A stretch of 64,000 nt of DNA from Bog-473 sp963783245 (GCA_963783245.1 CAWAMS010000005.1:169234-233233), one strand, 5' to 3'; shown: positions 20,410 to 32,375, numbered from the stretch's first letter. Translations and numbers: made by a program. The notes: generated by a model from the sequence alone, not told the origin.

Positions 20410-21300
20410 TCAGGGCAGTTCCCGCACGATGGCGACCATCTTTTCGCCGCACTCGGTCGGGTTCTGGGTCACGAACACGCCGGCGGCGGTCAGTGCTTCC
20501 ATTTTCGCCTGTGCCGTGCCCTGGGAGCCCGAGATGATGGCGCCCGCGTGCCCCATCTTGCGGCCCGGCGGTGCGGTCACGCCCGCCACATAGGCCGCCA
20601 CGGGCTTGGTCATCGAATTGGCGATGAACTCGGCCGCACGCTCCTCTTCGGAGCCGCCGATCTCGCCGATCATCATGACGGCCCGGGTCTCGGGGTCCGC
20701 CTCGAACGCCGCCAGGCAGTCGATGAAGTTGGTGCCGGGGACGGGGTCACCGCCGATGCCGACGCAGGTCGTCTGCCCGATGCCCTGTTGCGACAGCTCG
20801 TGCAGGGCCTGGTACGTCAGCGTGCCCGAACGGCTCACGATCCCGACGGGACCGCCGGCCAGGGCGATGTCACCTGACGTGATCCCGATGTTGCACTTCC
20901 CGGGCGAGATGATCCCCGGGCAGTTCGGCCCGAGGAGGCGGGTGCCGGGAAATTCGCGCACCAGGCGGTTGTAGGCCAACGCCTCGTCCTGGGCCGGGAT
21001 GCCCTCGGTGATGCAGACGATGAAGGCGATACCCGCCTCGGCCGCCTCCACAATCGCATCGGCCGCACCGCGCGGCGGTACCGAGATGAACGACGCCGTC
21101 GCCCCGGTCTCCTTCACCGCCTCGGCCATGGACGCGTAGACGTCGATCCCCTCGATCACCTCGCCCCCGCGCTTGGGGTTGGTCCCGCCCACCACTTTGG
21201 TGCCGTAGGCCTTGTTGCGCAGGCCGTGGTAGAGGCCCTGGCTGGTCGGGCTGATGCCCTGGATGACGACCTTGGTCGTCTCGTCAACGAAGATGCTCAC
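20410..21300 (-). CDS. sucD: Succinyl-CoA synthetase alpha subunit
   Basis: With SucB/C it converts succinyl-CoA to succinate with NTP formation. The 296-residue protein starts at GTG 21300 (SIFVDETTKVVIQGIS). It has the CoA-binding Rossmann region (GTKVVGGTNPKRGG), the LLGPNCPGIISPGKC segment, and the phosphorylated histidine in KMGHAGAIISGSQGTA. It lies 25 bases downstream of sucC on the same strand, the usual sucC-sucD order. Confidence 0.96.
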   Translation of the reverse strand: MSIFVDETTKVVIQGISPTSQGLYHGLRNKAYGTKVVGGTNPKRGGEVIEGIDVYASMAEAVKETGATASFISVPPRGAADAIVEAAEAGIAFIVCITEGIPAQDEALAYNRLVREFPGTRLLGPNCPGIISPGKCNIGITSGDIALAGGPVGIVSRSGTLTYQALHELSQQGIGQTTCVGIGGDPVPGTNFIDCLAAFEADPETRAVMMIGEIGGSEEERAAEFIANSMTKPVAAYVAGVTAPPGRKMGHAGAIISGSQGTAQAKMEALTAAGVFVTQNPTECGEKMVAIVRELP

Positions 21301-21325
21301 GTTGTTTGCCTTGTTCCCTTCTGCC

Positions 21326-22468
21326 TCAGGCCTTGGCCAGGGCAACAGCGCGGCGGGCCGCGTCGAGCATGGTGGGCTCCGCGATCAACTGGTCGGACAG
21401 GTGGTCGGACAGGAGGGCACGGCCCTCCGTGGCATTGGTCCCGTCGAGCCGCATAACGACGGGCGAGCTCAGCTTGACCCGGCCCATGGCTTCGATGATC
21501 CCCTTCGCCACCTCGTCCACCCGGGTGATGCCTCCGAAGATGTTGACGAGGATCGAGCGGACAGCCGGGTCGGCGTTGATCACCTCGAGGGCGGCGGCCA
21601 TCACGTCGGCGTTGGCCCCCCCTCCGATGTCGAGGAAGTTGGCCGCGTCGCCCCCGGCCTGGGTCACGACGTCGAGCGTGCTCATGGCCAGCCCGGCCCC
21701 GTTGGCGATGATGCCGACCGAGCCCGAGAGGCCGATGTAGTTCAAGCCCCTCTCCTTGGCCATCTTCTCCCGCGGGTCGACGTCGGAGTCGTCGGCGTAC
21801 TCCTCCCATTCGGGGTGGCGGAAGGTCGCATTCTCATCGAGCGTCACTTTGGCGTCGAGGGCGTGCACCTTGCCCTCGGGCGTGAGGATCAGCGGGTTTA
21901 TCTCGGCCAGGTCGCAGTCACCCTCGACATAGCAGTGGTAGAGCCGCACGAGCAGCGTGGCGGCCTGCTCGCGCGCCTCGGGGTCGAGGTTGGCCCGGTC
22001 GACCCACTCGCGTGCCGTCTCCTCGTCGAGGCCGTCGAGGGGGTTGATGTGCAGCATGGCGATGGCGTCGGGGTTGGTGACCGCCACCTCTTCGATCTCG
22101 ACCCCGCCCTCGGCCGACAGCATGCCGAGATGCAGCTTGTTGGGCCGGTCCAGGGTGAAGCTGGCGTAGTACTCCTTCTCGATGTCCGACGCGTGCTCGA
22201 CCCAGAGGCGCTTGACGACGTGACCCTTGATGTCGAGCCCGAGGATGTTCCCGGCGTGGAAACGCACTTCGTCGGCGTCGGCAGCCAGCTTGACGCCGCC
22301 CGCCTTGCCCCGACCGCCGACTTTGACCTGTGCCTTGACGACGACCGGGTAGCCGGCGTCATCCGCCTGCACGACCGCTTCGTCCACCGTGTCGGCCACC
22401 CCTCCGGGTGAGGTCGGAATGCCGAACCGGGCGAAGTACTGCTTGCCCTGGTACTCGTAAAGATCCAC
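21326..22468 (-). CDS. sucC: Succinyl-CoA synthetase beta subunit
   Basis: This is the ATP-grasp subunit of succinyl-CoA synthetase, 380 residues. It begins at GTG 22468 (VDLYEYQGKQYFARFGIPTS) behind a GGAG ribosome site; the longer in-frame extension looks non-coding. Nucleotide-binding elements VVKAQVKVGGRGKAGGV and the C-terminal CoA ligase part with FLDIGGGAN and LVNIFGGITRVDEVA are intact. It is followed by sucD. Confidence 0.96.
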   Translation of the reverse strand: MDLYEYQGKQYFARFGIPTSPGGVADTVDEAVVQADDAGYPVVVKAQVKVGGRGKAGGVKLAADADEVRFHAGNILGLDIKGHVVKRLWVEHASDIEKEYYASFTLDRPNKLHLGMLSAEGGVEIEEVAVTNPDAIAMLHINPLDGLDEETAREWVDRANLDPEAREQAATLLVRLYHCYVEGDCDLAEINPLILTPEGKVHALDAKVTLDENATFRHPEWEEYADDSDVDPREKMAKERGLNYIGLSGSVGIIANGAGLAMSTLDVVTQAGGDAANFLDIGGGANADVMAAALEVINADPAVRSILVNIFGGITRVDEVAKGIIEAMGRVKLSSPVVMRLDGTNATEGRALLSDHLSDQLIAEPTMLDAARRAVALAKA

Positions 22469-22559
22469 TTGCGGTGCCTTCTCCTTCTGTCGTGTGGCTC
22501 GGGGTCGTGCTGCGGTGCGGGATCGTGTGGTGCGGGGCGTCAGCCCCGGGGTGCGGCGC

Positions 22560-22976
22560 TCAAGGATGCGACGCATCCTCTCGTTCGTCGAGGGCCTCCC
22601 CCAGCCAGGAACCGATGGAGTCGAGCGGCGCACCGGGTGTGAAGACGGCGGCCACGCCCTGCTCCTTGAGGACCGGGATGTCGTTCTCGGGGATGATCCC
22701 CCCCACGATGACCAGCACGTCGTCGCGTCCGACGTCGGCCAGGAGCTTGACGACCCGGGGGACCAACGTCAGATGGGCGCCGGACAACAGGGACAGCCCG
22801 ACGGCGTCGGCATCCTCCTGCACGACCGCCTGGACCACTTGTTCGGGCGTCTGGTGGAGGCCGGTGTAGACCACCTCGAAGCCGCTGTCGCGCAGGGCGC
22901 GGGCGATGACCTTGGCCCCACGATCGTGGCCGTCGAGCCCGGGCTTGGCAACGACCACCCTGTAGGGACGCTTCAT
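22560..22976 (-). CDS. Stand-alone B12-binding domain, methylmalonyl-CoA mutase small subunit type
   Basis: The 138-residue protein is one cobalamin-binding Rossmann domain. The DxHxxG motif is GLDGHDRGAKVIARAL, the base-off histidine ligand of B12. The supporting SxL and GG motifs appear as GLSLLSGAH and VIVGGIIP. This matches the C-terminal domain of methylmalonyl-CoA mutase encoded as its own subunit. The catalytic barrel subunit is not in this window. Its location upstream of sucCD fits propionate flow through methylmalonyl-CoA to succinyl-CoA, but other B12 mutases (e.g. ethylmalonyl or isobutyryl types) are possible partners. Confidence 0.9.
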   Translation of the reverse strand: MKRPYRVVVAKPGLDGHDRGAKVIARALRDSGFEVVYTGLHQTPEQVVQAVVQEDADAVGLSLLSGAHLTLVPRVVKLLADVGRDDVLVIVGGIIPENDIPVLKEQGVAAVFTPGAPLDSIGSWLGEALDEREDASHP

Positions 22977-23033
22977 GAACCCTCGATGATAGGGACGCCC
23001 CTGCCCCGACGCCAGACCGGGTTCGGGACAGGT

Positions 23034-25595
23034 TCAGGCTCGGCGCAGCGGCGTGGCCGAGAGGAGGAGGTTTTTCTTCCCCACCGACTCGAAGTCGACC
23101 GTGGCCTGAGCCCGCGATCCCTCGCCCTTGGCGTCGATCACCACACCGGGGCCCCAGTGGTCGTGGACCACCCGGTCCCCGGCCACCAGACCCAGTTCCT
23201 CGGCCCCGCTGTTGGCCCGTGGGCCGGCGGGCCGGGGCGCCAGCGGGCTGCTGGGCAGGAACGAGCCGCCCGAACGGTCGTCGCTCCAGCGGTCGTCGCT
23301 CCAGCGGTCGTCGCTCCAACGGCTCTCGCCCGAGCGGCCGTACCCCGAGCGGCGGCCGTCGGTCGAGAGGTTGCGGCTCTCGCGCGAGGTGACGAGCCCG
23401 ACGTCCTTGACCATTTCGGTGGGGATCTCGCCGAGGAAGCGGCTCGGGATGTTCTGCTGCGTGCGACCGAAGATGGTCCGCGACCACGCGTGCGACAGGT
23501 TGAGGTGGCGGCGGGCCCGGGTGATGCCGACGTAGAAGAGGCGCCGCTCCTCCTCGAGGTCGGCCGGCTCGCTCAGGGAGCGGAGGTGGGGGAAGATCCC
23601 GTCTTCGAGGCCGACCACGAACACGGCCGGGAACTCCAGGCCCTTGGCCGTGTGCAACGTCATGAGGGAAACCCTCGTCCCGTCGCCGTCGAGGTCGTCG
23701 GAGTCGGCCACCAGGGCCACCGTCTCGAGGAACCCGACGACGTCATCGAACTGGCCGGCGACGCTGCCCAGTTCGGCGATGTTCTCGATGCGCCCGTCCG
23801 ACTCGTGGGTGTGCTCCGCTACCAGCTCGGCCATGTAGCCGGTGCGGTCGGCCACCAGTTGGATGAAATCCGCCGGATTGACGGTCGAGACGAGCGGGCG
23901 CAGCTCGCCCAACACCTTGGAGAGTTGCTCGGCTCCCTTGAGGGCCTTGCCGGTGAGCCCGGCTTCCTCGGCCCGGTCGATGGCGTCGCTGAAGGACACC
24001 CTGTTCACCTGGGCCCAGGCGGCGAGGCGGGCCACCGACGTCTCGCCGATGCCGCGCTTGGGCACGTTGACGATGCGGCGGGCCGACACCTCATCGTCGG
24101 GATTGGCCAGGACCCTGATGTACGCCAGGACGTCCTTCACCTCGCGCCGGTCGTAGAACTTGGCCCCGCCCACCACCTTGTAGGGGATGCCGGTGAAGAT
24201 GAACGAGTCCTCGAGCGCCCGGCTCTGCGCGTTCGTGCGGTAGAAAACGGCGACGTCGCCCCAGGCGAGCGCCTCGGCCGCCCGCAGCCGCAGGATCTCG
24301 CCCGACACCCACGACGCCTCGTCGCGCTCGTCTTCGGCCCGGTAGCGCAGCACCGGATCGCCGGCGTCTCCCACCGTGAAGAGCTCCTTGTTCGGTCGAT
24401 CGAGGTTGTTGGCGATCACCGCGTTGGCCACGTTGAGAATGGTCTGCGTGGAGCGGAAATTCTGCTCCAGCACGATGATGGTCGCGCTCGGGAAGGCCTG
24501 CTCGAACTCCAAGATGTTGCGGATGTCGGCGCCCCGCCACTTGTAGACGGACTGGTCGGAGTCACCGACCACGCAGACATTGCCGTGCACCTGGCCCAAC
24601 AGCTGGACGATCTCGTTCTGGGCGTGGTTGGTGTCCTGGAACTCGTCCACCAGAATCTGGCTGAAACGCTCCTGGTAGGACTCGCGCACATCGTCGCAGG
24701 CCTGCAGCAGGTTGGCGGTCACCATCAAGAGGTCGTCGAAATCAAGGGCATTCGCCGCCAAGAGGCGTTGCTGGTATTCGGCGTAGACGTCGGCGATCTT
24801 GCGCTGGAACGGGTCGTGCTCCTGGCGTGCGGTCTCCCGGAAGGTCTCGAAGTCGATCAGCTCGGCCTTGGCCTGGCCGATGACGGCGGCGACGGAACGG
24901 GGCGGGAGACGTTTCGTATCGAGCCCCATCTCGGCCACGATCATCTCGATGAGCCGGCGCGTGTCCGTGTCGTCGTAGACCGTGAACGAGGGCCGGTATC
25001 CCAGGCGGTGGGCGTGACTCCTGAGGATGCGCAGGCACGAGGAGTGGAACGTCGAGACCCACATCTTCTCGGCTCTCGGACCCGACGAGCTCGGCCACCC
25101 GCTTGCGCATCTCCTCGGCGGCCTTGTTCGTGAACGTGATGGCGAGGATGCCCCAGGGCGGTGCATCGCCCGTGGCCAGTAGGTGGGCGATGCGGCGGGT
25201 CAGGACCCTCGTCTTGCCCGAGCCGGCGCCGGCCACCACGAGCAGCGGCCCACCGCGGTGCACCACCGCCGCCCGTTGGGGCAGGGTGAGACCTTCGAGG
25301 AGGAGCGACGGCGGCGGAGCCCCCGCGGGTTGGAGAGGCGGGGCGGTCGGGCGGTGCGCTCGTCGGCGTCCGCGGCGGCACCCGCGCGGCGATCGTCGAA
25401 TGCGCCGGCCGCGGCCAGGGCATCAGCGGCGTGCGGCGGCGTCTCGTGGCGGCGTCGCGAGTCGTCGCAACGACATCGGCGTCGACCATCGCGGCGCCTT
25501 CGGCGGCCCCTCGCGCAACAGCTTGACCTGGTGAACGCGTCCATGTCGAACAGCTGGGCACCACTGCTGTTCTGACGTGCCCCGCTCACTCCCAC
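23034..25595 (-). CDS. pcrA: ATP-dependent DNA helicase PcrA/UvrD (SF1A), frame broken near the 5' end
   Basis: This is a 3'-5' helicase of repair and replication. Walker A is in LLVVAGAGSGKTRVLTRR (about 25250), motif Ia follows as AITFTNKAAEEMRKRV, then at about 25080 the frame must shift to reach WVSTFHSSCLRILRSH. Downstream motifs ILVDEFQDTNHAQNE (II), VCVVGDSDQSVYKWRGAD (III) and VSLMTLHTAKGLEFPAV (V) are intact. The C-terminal tail has WSDDR repeats and a Tudor-like end (VVHDHWGPGVVIDAKG). The N-terminal 100 residues, Ala/Arg-rich, need another shift around 25330, so the true start is uncertain (a candidate ATG is near 25560). The rest is normal PcrA length. Confidence 0.85.
23275..23319 (-). 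repeat. Three 15-bp repeats in the pcrA tail
   Basis: CGGTCGTCGCTCCAG occurs three times in tandem (last unit one base different). It encodes WSDDR x3 in the flexible region between the helicase core and the C-terminal domain of PcrA. Copy number could vary without loss of the frame. Confidence 0.9.
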
Positions 25596-27162
25596 TCGAT
25601 CGTGCCGGGGGGCTTCGAGGTGACGTCGAGCGCCACCCGGTTGACCCCCTCGACCTCGTTGATGATGCGCGACGAGATGCGCTCGACCAGGTCGTACGGG
25701 AGCCGGGCCCAGTCGGCCGTCATCGCATCATCACTGGTCACGGCCCGTATGACGATCGGGTAGGCGTAGGTACGCCCGTCGCCCATGACGCCGACGGTTC
25801 GCACGGCAGGGAGCACGGCGAAGCTCTGCCACAGCTCGCGATACAAACCGGCCCGGCGGATCTCCTCGACCACGATCGCATCGGCATTGCGCAGGATCTC
25901 CGCCCGCTCCGGTGTGACCTCGCCGATAATGCGCACGCCGAGCCCCGGTCCGGGGAACGGCTGGCGCCATACGATGTCGTGCGGGAGGCCGAGTTCCTCA
26001 CCCACCGCGCGGACCTCGTCCTTGAACAGGAGCCGCAGCGGCTCGACGAGGTCGAACGCCAGGTCGTCGGGCAACCCGCCCACATTGTGGTGCGACTTGA
26101 TGTTGGCGGCCGTGTCGCTCCCCGACTCGATCACGTCGGGGTAGAGCGTGCCCTGGACGAGGAACTTCGGTCCCGCGGCGTCGCCGGCGTCGGCACCGTC
26201 GGCCTTCGGCGCCGCCCGCCCCGAGATCGCGCGCCACCTCCTCGAAGATGCGGATGAACAGCTCGCCGATGATCTTGCGCTTGCGCTCGGGATCGGTCAC
26301 TCCTTCCAGTGCGGAGAAGTAACGGTCGGCCGCCTTGACGTGCACCAGGTCGATCTTGAACTGCCGGCGGAAGGTGTCCTCGACCTGATCCGCCTCACCG
26401 GCGCGCATGAGGCCCGTGTCCACGAACACGCAGGTGAGCTGCTCGCCGATGGCCTTGTGGACGAGTGCGGCGGCCACCGCCGAGTCGACCCCTCCGCTCA
26501 GGGCGCAGAGCACCCGCTCGGCGCCGACCTGCGCCTGCACGGCGGCCACCTGCTGCTCGATGATCGACACGTGGGTCCACGACGGCAGGCATCCACACGC
26601 ATCGAGGAGGAACCGCTCGAAGATCTCGCTGCCCCGCTCGGTGTGCACGACCTCGGGATGGAATTGCAGGCCGAAGATGCCCCGCTCGGCGTCGTGCATG
26701 GCGGCGACGGGGGCGCCGTCGCTGGTGGCCGTGGCCACGAATCCCGCCGGCGGGACCGTGATGGCATCGCCGTGGCTCATCCAGACTTCCGATGTCGTGG
26801 GCCAGTCGAGGCACAGCGGTGAGGGCGCGGTCAGCGTCAACGTCGTGCGCCCGTACTCCCCGTTCTCGGTGTGCGCCACCTGCCCGCCCAGTTGCGTGGC
26901 GATGAGCTGGGCCCCGTAACAGAGGCCGAGGATCGGGATGCCCAACTCGTAGACGGCCGGGTCGATGGTCGGCGCCGGCGTGGCGTAGACCGACTTGGGA
27001 CCCCCCGAGAAGATGATGCCTTTGGGCTGCCGGGCCCGGATCTCCTCGATGCTTGATGGTTGCGGCCACGATCTCCGAGTAGACGTGCGCCTCACGAACC
27101 CGGCGTGCGATCAGCCGGGCGTACTGGGCCCCGAAGTCAACGACGAGGACGGTATCGGTCAC
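25586..27162 (-). CDS. guaA: GMP synthase (glutamine-hydrolysing), two frameshifts
   Basis: It aminates XMP to GMP. GTG 27162 opens VLVVDFGAQYARLIARRVRE. The frame shifts near 27055 to reach ARQPKGIIFSGGPKSVY, the glutaminase Cys in LGLCYGAQLIATQ and the His/Glu pair in FHPEVVHTERG. The PP-loop LCALSGGVDSAVAAALV marks the ATP pyrophosphatase domain. A second shift near 26140-26220 leads to SHHNVGGLPDDLAFDLVEPL and the dimer domain ending in SKPPGTIEWE. The total of about 525 codons matches the family, so the gene is complete apart from the two breaks. Confidence 0.93.
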
Positions 27163-27197
27163 CGAGTCCGACTCAATGGATGGCTCGCTGGAGACGC

Positions 27198-28362
27198 TCA
27201 ATGGCCCATTCCGACACCCTGCGTCCGTTGGAAGAACTTGCCTTCGGTCTGCAGGGAGGGGGCGACCATCACTTCGGCCTTCTGGAATTCCTTGACCGTC
27301 TCGTAGCCGCACGTGGCCATGGCCGTCCGCAGGGCGCCGAAGAGGTTCATGCGGCCGTCGTTCTCGTGGGCGGGGCCGAGCAGGATCTCGCGGAGGCTGC
27401 CGCGTACCGAGGTGCGCACCCGGGCCCCGCGCGGGAGGGTGGGGTGGAAGGTGGCCATGCCCCAGTGAAAGCCGCGGGCCGGGGCCTCGAAGGCGGAGGA
27501 CAGCGGCGAGCCCAGCATCACGGCATCGGCCCCGCAGGCGATGGCCTTGGCGATGTCGCCGCCCTTGGACATGCCGCCGTCGGCGATCACGTGGACATAG
27601 ACGCCGGTCTCGTCGAGGTGTCGCATGCGTGCCCCGGCCACGTCGGCGATGGCCGTTGCCTGCGGCACGCCCGAGACCGAGCACCCCACGGGTCGTGCAC
27701 GCATTGCCCGGACCCACGCCGACCAGGACCCCGACCGCGCCGGTGCGCATCAGGTGGAGACCGGCCTGGTACGAGGCGCAGCCGCCGACGATCACCGGCA
27801 GGTCGAACTCACGGATGAAGCGCTTGAGGTTGAGGGGCTCCACCGTCTTCGAGACGTGCTCAGCCGAGACGACGGTCCCCTGAATGACCAGGATGTCGAG
27901 TTCCGCCGCCAGGCACGCCGGCGCGAGCGACTCGGTGCGCTGCGGTGTGACCGAGGCGGCGGTCGTGATACCCGCCTCTTTCATCTGGCGGATGCGCTCC
28001 GTCACGAGCTCGGGCTTGATCGGCTCGCTGTACATCTGCTGCATCCGCGCCGTGGCCTTCTCGTCGTCGAGCTCGCGGATCTCGTCGAAGAGGTTGCTCG
28101 GGTCCTCGTAGCGCGTCCACAGTCCCTCGAGATTCAGGACGCCGAGACCACCGAGCTTGCCGAGCTCGATCGCCGTGGCCGGGCTCATCACCCCGTCCAT
28201 GGCCGATCCGAGGAGCGGTAGCTCGAAGCTGTACGCGTCGATCTCCCAGGAGATGTCGACGTCCTCGGGGTCTCGGGTGCGCCGGCTGGGCACGATGGCG
28301 ATGTCATCGAGCCCGTAGGCCTGCCTTCCGGACTTGTAAACGCCGATCTCGATCTCAGCCAT
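27198..28362 (-). CDS. guaB3: GuaB3-family IMP dehydrogenase-related protein, one frameshift
   Basis: ATG 28362 follows GGAGGG. The protein lacks the two CBS domains of classical GuaB and is about 385 codons, as in the actinobacterial GuaB3 paralogues. FELPLLGSAMDGVMSP is the barrel start, and GPGNACTTRGVLG is the catalytic Cys loop. The frame breaks at about 27690 and resumes as VPQATAIADVAGARM, IADGGMSKGGDIAKAIACGADAVMLG and the flap. GuaB3 proteins are linked to GMP reductase or IMP metabolism; the precise activity is not settled by sequence. It lies 35 bases upstream of guaA, in one purine transcript. The CBS-containing guaB, usually adjacent in mycobacteria, is absent here. Confidence 0.9.
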
Positions 28363-28538
28363 TTGTTCGCCCTCCGGCATTCGATGGGGCCGGTACGGCA
28401 CTCTCGGTCCACACCGGCATGGCAATAGCGAACGCCGGGCCGACACTCCGACGATCCACCACTTTACTCTCTCGGGGTTGGCCCTCGGGCCGCTTTCGGC
28501 TCATGCAACGGGACTTCCGGCTGAACTTCGCACCGGTC

Positions 28539-29294
28539 TCAACCCGATGGAAGCAGGACAACATTGAGCAATTCGTGGATCATGCGGGCCGTGGCACCCC
28601 AGATCATTTCGCCTTCCACCTCGAAGAACCAGACGGTCAGCCCATCGCCGGCCTCGCCCTCGACGGGGCCGTCCGCGAACCGCCACCGCTCCTCGTGGAA
28701 GTTCTCGAGGTCCGCCAGCTCGCGTAGCGAGACGTCGAAGACCCGCTCCACCTCGGCCGGGCTGGCGACGACATGGGGGCGCGACGGGGTGCTCGCCACG
28801 ATCGGCATGATGAGCGACCCGGTCACCACGGTGACAACAGGGTGGATCCAGCCTTCGGGCGTGACACGGGAGGGGTCGAGCGCAATTTCCTCGTACGCCT
28901 CCCGCAGGGCCGCTGTTGGTGGGTCCTCGCCCGGGTCGATGCGGCCACCGGGAAAGCTCACCTCGCCCCGGTGCGACCGCAACGTGGTCGAACGCCTGGT
29001 GAAGATCAGCCGGGCCTCGCCTTCCTCCTCGAACAGCACAGCCAGCACGGCCGCATTGACGACCCGATCGGCGGTCCGCGACTCGTTGGCGAACAGCAAG
29101 GGGACGATCACCCCCTGGTCGCCGATGCCCTCGGGAAGAGGGCCGAGCTGTCCCCGGGACGCCAGCGCCCGACGCACACGGGCGAGGCTGATGCCGCTGC
29201 GCTCGCGCGCCGGAAGATGGGCCCACGGCGCATCGCCACCCATCCGCCAGTCGGCCGGACGGGGAATCACCTGCGGTGGGACCGGGCGGGGCAT
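28539..29294 (-). CDS. NUDIX hydrolase, CoA pyrophosphatase-like
   Basis: The 251-residue protein (ATG 29294) has a complete Nudix box, GGRIDPGEDPPTAALREAYEE. It is preceded by RRSTTLRSHRGEVSFPGG, matching the UPF0035 signature of the CoA and acyl-CoA diphosphatases of the NudL type. The predicted reaction is CoA to 4'-phosphopantetheine and 3',5'-ADP. An N-terminal 60-residue extension with no obvious domain precedes the fold. It lies between groEL and guaB3 on the same strand but past a terminator-like hairpin, so it is probably a separate unit. Confidence 0.88.
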   Translation of the reverse strand: MPRPVPPQVIPRPADWRMGGDAPWAHLPARERSGISLARVRRALASRGQLGPLPEGIGDQGVIVPLLFANESRTADRVVNAAVLAVLFEEEGEARLIFTRRSTTLRSHRGEVSFPGGRIDPGEDPPTAALREAYEEIALDPSRVTPEGWIHPVVTVVTGSLIMPIVASTPSRPHVVASPAEVERVFDVSLRELADLENFHEERWRFADGPVEGEAGDGLTVWFFEVEGEMIWGATARMIHELLNVVLLPSG

Positions 29295-29330
29295 ACCCGT
29301 CACGATATGTCCCCTTTCGTGAGAACAGCA

Positions 29331-29360
29331 CTGTGGCCGGGTCCGAAGACCCGGCCACAG
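29331..29360 (-). terminator. Hairpin terminator after groEL
   Basis: A 13-base perfect stem, CTGTGGCCGGGTC pairing with GACCCGGCCACAG, has a four-base loop. On the minus strand the loop is C(UUCG)G, the hyperstable tetraloop. There is only a weak T-rich tail (TGCTGTTCTC), as often seen in high-GC actinobacteria. It ends the groES-groEL transcript. Confidence 0.8.
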
Positions 29361-29399
29361 CCACAACCAATCTGCCAATCGCCGCAGCGAGAGGCGGAG

Positions 29400-31055
<1,656 letters not shown>

Positions 31056-31157
31056 GACTGTAGGGAACTCCTCTCGAGTCCTTTTACTTCAGTGAATGGG
31101 GTGACGGACCGCCGGCCGGCCGCAAAGAACGGCCAGCTCGGCGATGTCGTCGGACAA

Positions 31158-31448
31158 CTAGGCCAGCTTGGCCAGAACGTCCCGGCTGGACAGGATGAGG
31201 AGGTCCTCACCTTCCACGGTGATCTCGGTGCCTCCGTACTTGGAGTAGACGACGGTGTCGCCGACCTTGACATCGACCGGGATGAGCTCCCCGGAATCTT
31301 CTCCACGGCGTCCTGGACCTACGGCAAGAACTTCGCCCTGCTGGGGCTTCTCTTTGGCCGTGTCGGGGATGACCAGGCCGGACGCGGTGGTCTCTTCAGA
31401 CTCGCCGGGCCGGACGACGATCCGGTCTTCGAGCGGGTGCAGCTTCAT
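31158..31448 (-). CDS. groES: 10 kDa co-chaperonin GroES
   Basis: The heptameric lid for GroEL, 96 residues from ATG 31448 (MKLHPLEDRIVVRPG). The mobile loop ESEETTASGLVIPDTAKEKPQ and the end VEGEDLLILSSRDVLAKL are typical. An upstream in-frame ATG would add seven residues with no support. It sits first in the groESL operon, about 30 bases downstream of the CIRCE operator. Confidence 0.97.
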   Translation of the reverse strand: MKLHPLEDRIVVRPGESEETTASGLVIPDTAKEKPQQGEVLAVGPGRRGEDSGELIPVDVKVGDTVVYSKYGGTEITVEGEDLLILSSRDVLAKLA

Positions 31449-31480
31449 CTGAACGGGCCTCCTTGGCATTCATTACTTCA

Positions 31481-31507
31481 TTAGCACTCTCGGGTTGAGA
31501 GTGCCAA
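31481..31507 (-). promoter_or_regulatory. CIRCE operator (HrcA box)
   Basis: TTAGCACTC, nine bases, then GAGTGCCAA matches the CIRCE consensus TTAGCACTC-N9-GAGTGCTAA with one mismatch. It lies between the groES start and its promoter, so HrcA should repress groESL and release it on heat shock. hrcA itself is not in the window. Confidence 0.93.
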
Positions 31508-31535
31508 AGATAGCGGGCCTGAAGCCGGGGAGCAA
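31507..31535 (-). promoter_or_regulatory. groESL promoter
   Basis: Reading the minus strand, TTGCTC (31530-31535) and TATCTT (31507-31512) are separated by 17 bases, a sigma-70 type arrangement, with the CIRCE element immediately downstream. The -10 is one base short of a good consensus, and position relative to CIRCE supports it. Confidence 0.65.
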
Positions 31536-31646
31536 GAGGGACCGTGTCATTGGGGCAACCATCTTCGGGTTGCTCCCAGCGATCCCCCGTATTCTCGCAC
31601 CCACGACCGGGTGGAAACGCCTCCGGGCGAAGGTACTGGAGGCGTC

Positions 31647-32375
31647 ATGTCCCTGTTGAGCGGCCGGAAGCTCCTGCGGCGGGCCGGCATCGTCGGCAAC
31701 ATCCTCGCCGCGGTTGCCTTGACCTCCGCGCTTCTCGGCGCCATGCAGGCGGGCGGTGCCGGTGCCAGCAAAGCCTCGGACAAAGCACAGGCCAAGCAGT
31801 ACCTGCTCACCTTGTCGGACATGCCGGCCGGATGGAAGACCGAGAAGGGCTCATCGAACAACGGGTCGGGCAGCCTCCCCGGGGCCAAGCAGCTGGCCAG
31901 CTGCATCGGTGTCCCTTCCAGGCTCATCAACTCCAATCCCCCCGAAGTCGACAGCCCCTACTACGAGAACCAGAACGGATCCCTCGAGGTCCAGGACACC
32001 GTGTCGATCTTCAGCTCGGCCAAGGTGGCCAAGGCGGAGCTGGCCGCCATGGCCAACACCAGGACACCTTCGTGCATGACCACCATCTTGAACGGCTCGT
32101 TCAAGGCGAAGATCCAGGCTTCCGCCGGCAAGGGCGCCAAGCTGGGGACGATCACGGTCACGCGGGCCGACCCGTCGCAGTTCGGAAGCGGCACCACCGG
32201 GCTCGTGATGTCGCTCCCGATCACCGCACAGGGCGGCTCCGTCACCGCCAACATCGCTGCCGTCTACTACGTGAAGGGAAAGTTCGGTCAGGAGGTCGAC
32301 TTCAACGCGTACGGATCCGCGTTCCCCACCGCGATCGCCCAGCCGATTCTCGCGACCGCGATCAATCGCCTGTAG
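31647..32375 (+). CDS. Secreted hypothetical protein with signal peptide
   Basis: The 242-residue protein starts at ATG 31647 with a GGAGG site. A basic N-terminus (SGRKLLRRAG) and hydrophobic stretch IVGNILAAVALTSALLGAMQAG indicate Sec export, or possibly a single anchor. There is no lipobox Cys at the cleavage region. The mature part begins with a Lys/Ala stretch, then LTLSDMPAGWKTEKG, a segment seen in actinobacterial cell-surface proteins of unknown role. Two cysteines (residues about 91 and 150) may form a disulphide. It is the first gene of a plus-strand island. Confidence 0.75.
   Translation: MSLLSGRKLLRRAGIVGNILAAVALTSALLGAMQAGGAGASKASDKAQAKQYLLTLSDMPAGWKTEKGSSNNGSGSLPGAKQLASCIGVPSRLINSNPPEVDSPYYENQNGSLEVQDTVSIFSSAKVAKAELAAMANTRTPSCMTTILNGSFKAKIQASAGKGAKLGTITVTRADPSQFGSGTTGLVMSLPITAQGGSVTANIAAVYYVKGKFGQEVDFNAYGSAFPTAIAQPILATAINRL

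Noticed and set aside
20380..20410. Short direct repeat GGTCAGCC after sucD
   Set aside because: Only about eight bases, three copies, and no hairpin with a T tail; too weak to call a terminator.
22494..25133. An 879-residue plus-strand open frame over the B12-domain and pcrA genes
   Set aside because: It is antisense to conserved helicase motifs, has Arg/Gly/Ala-rich composition typical of GC-driven shadow frames and no recognisable domain.
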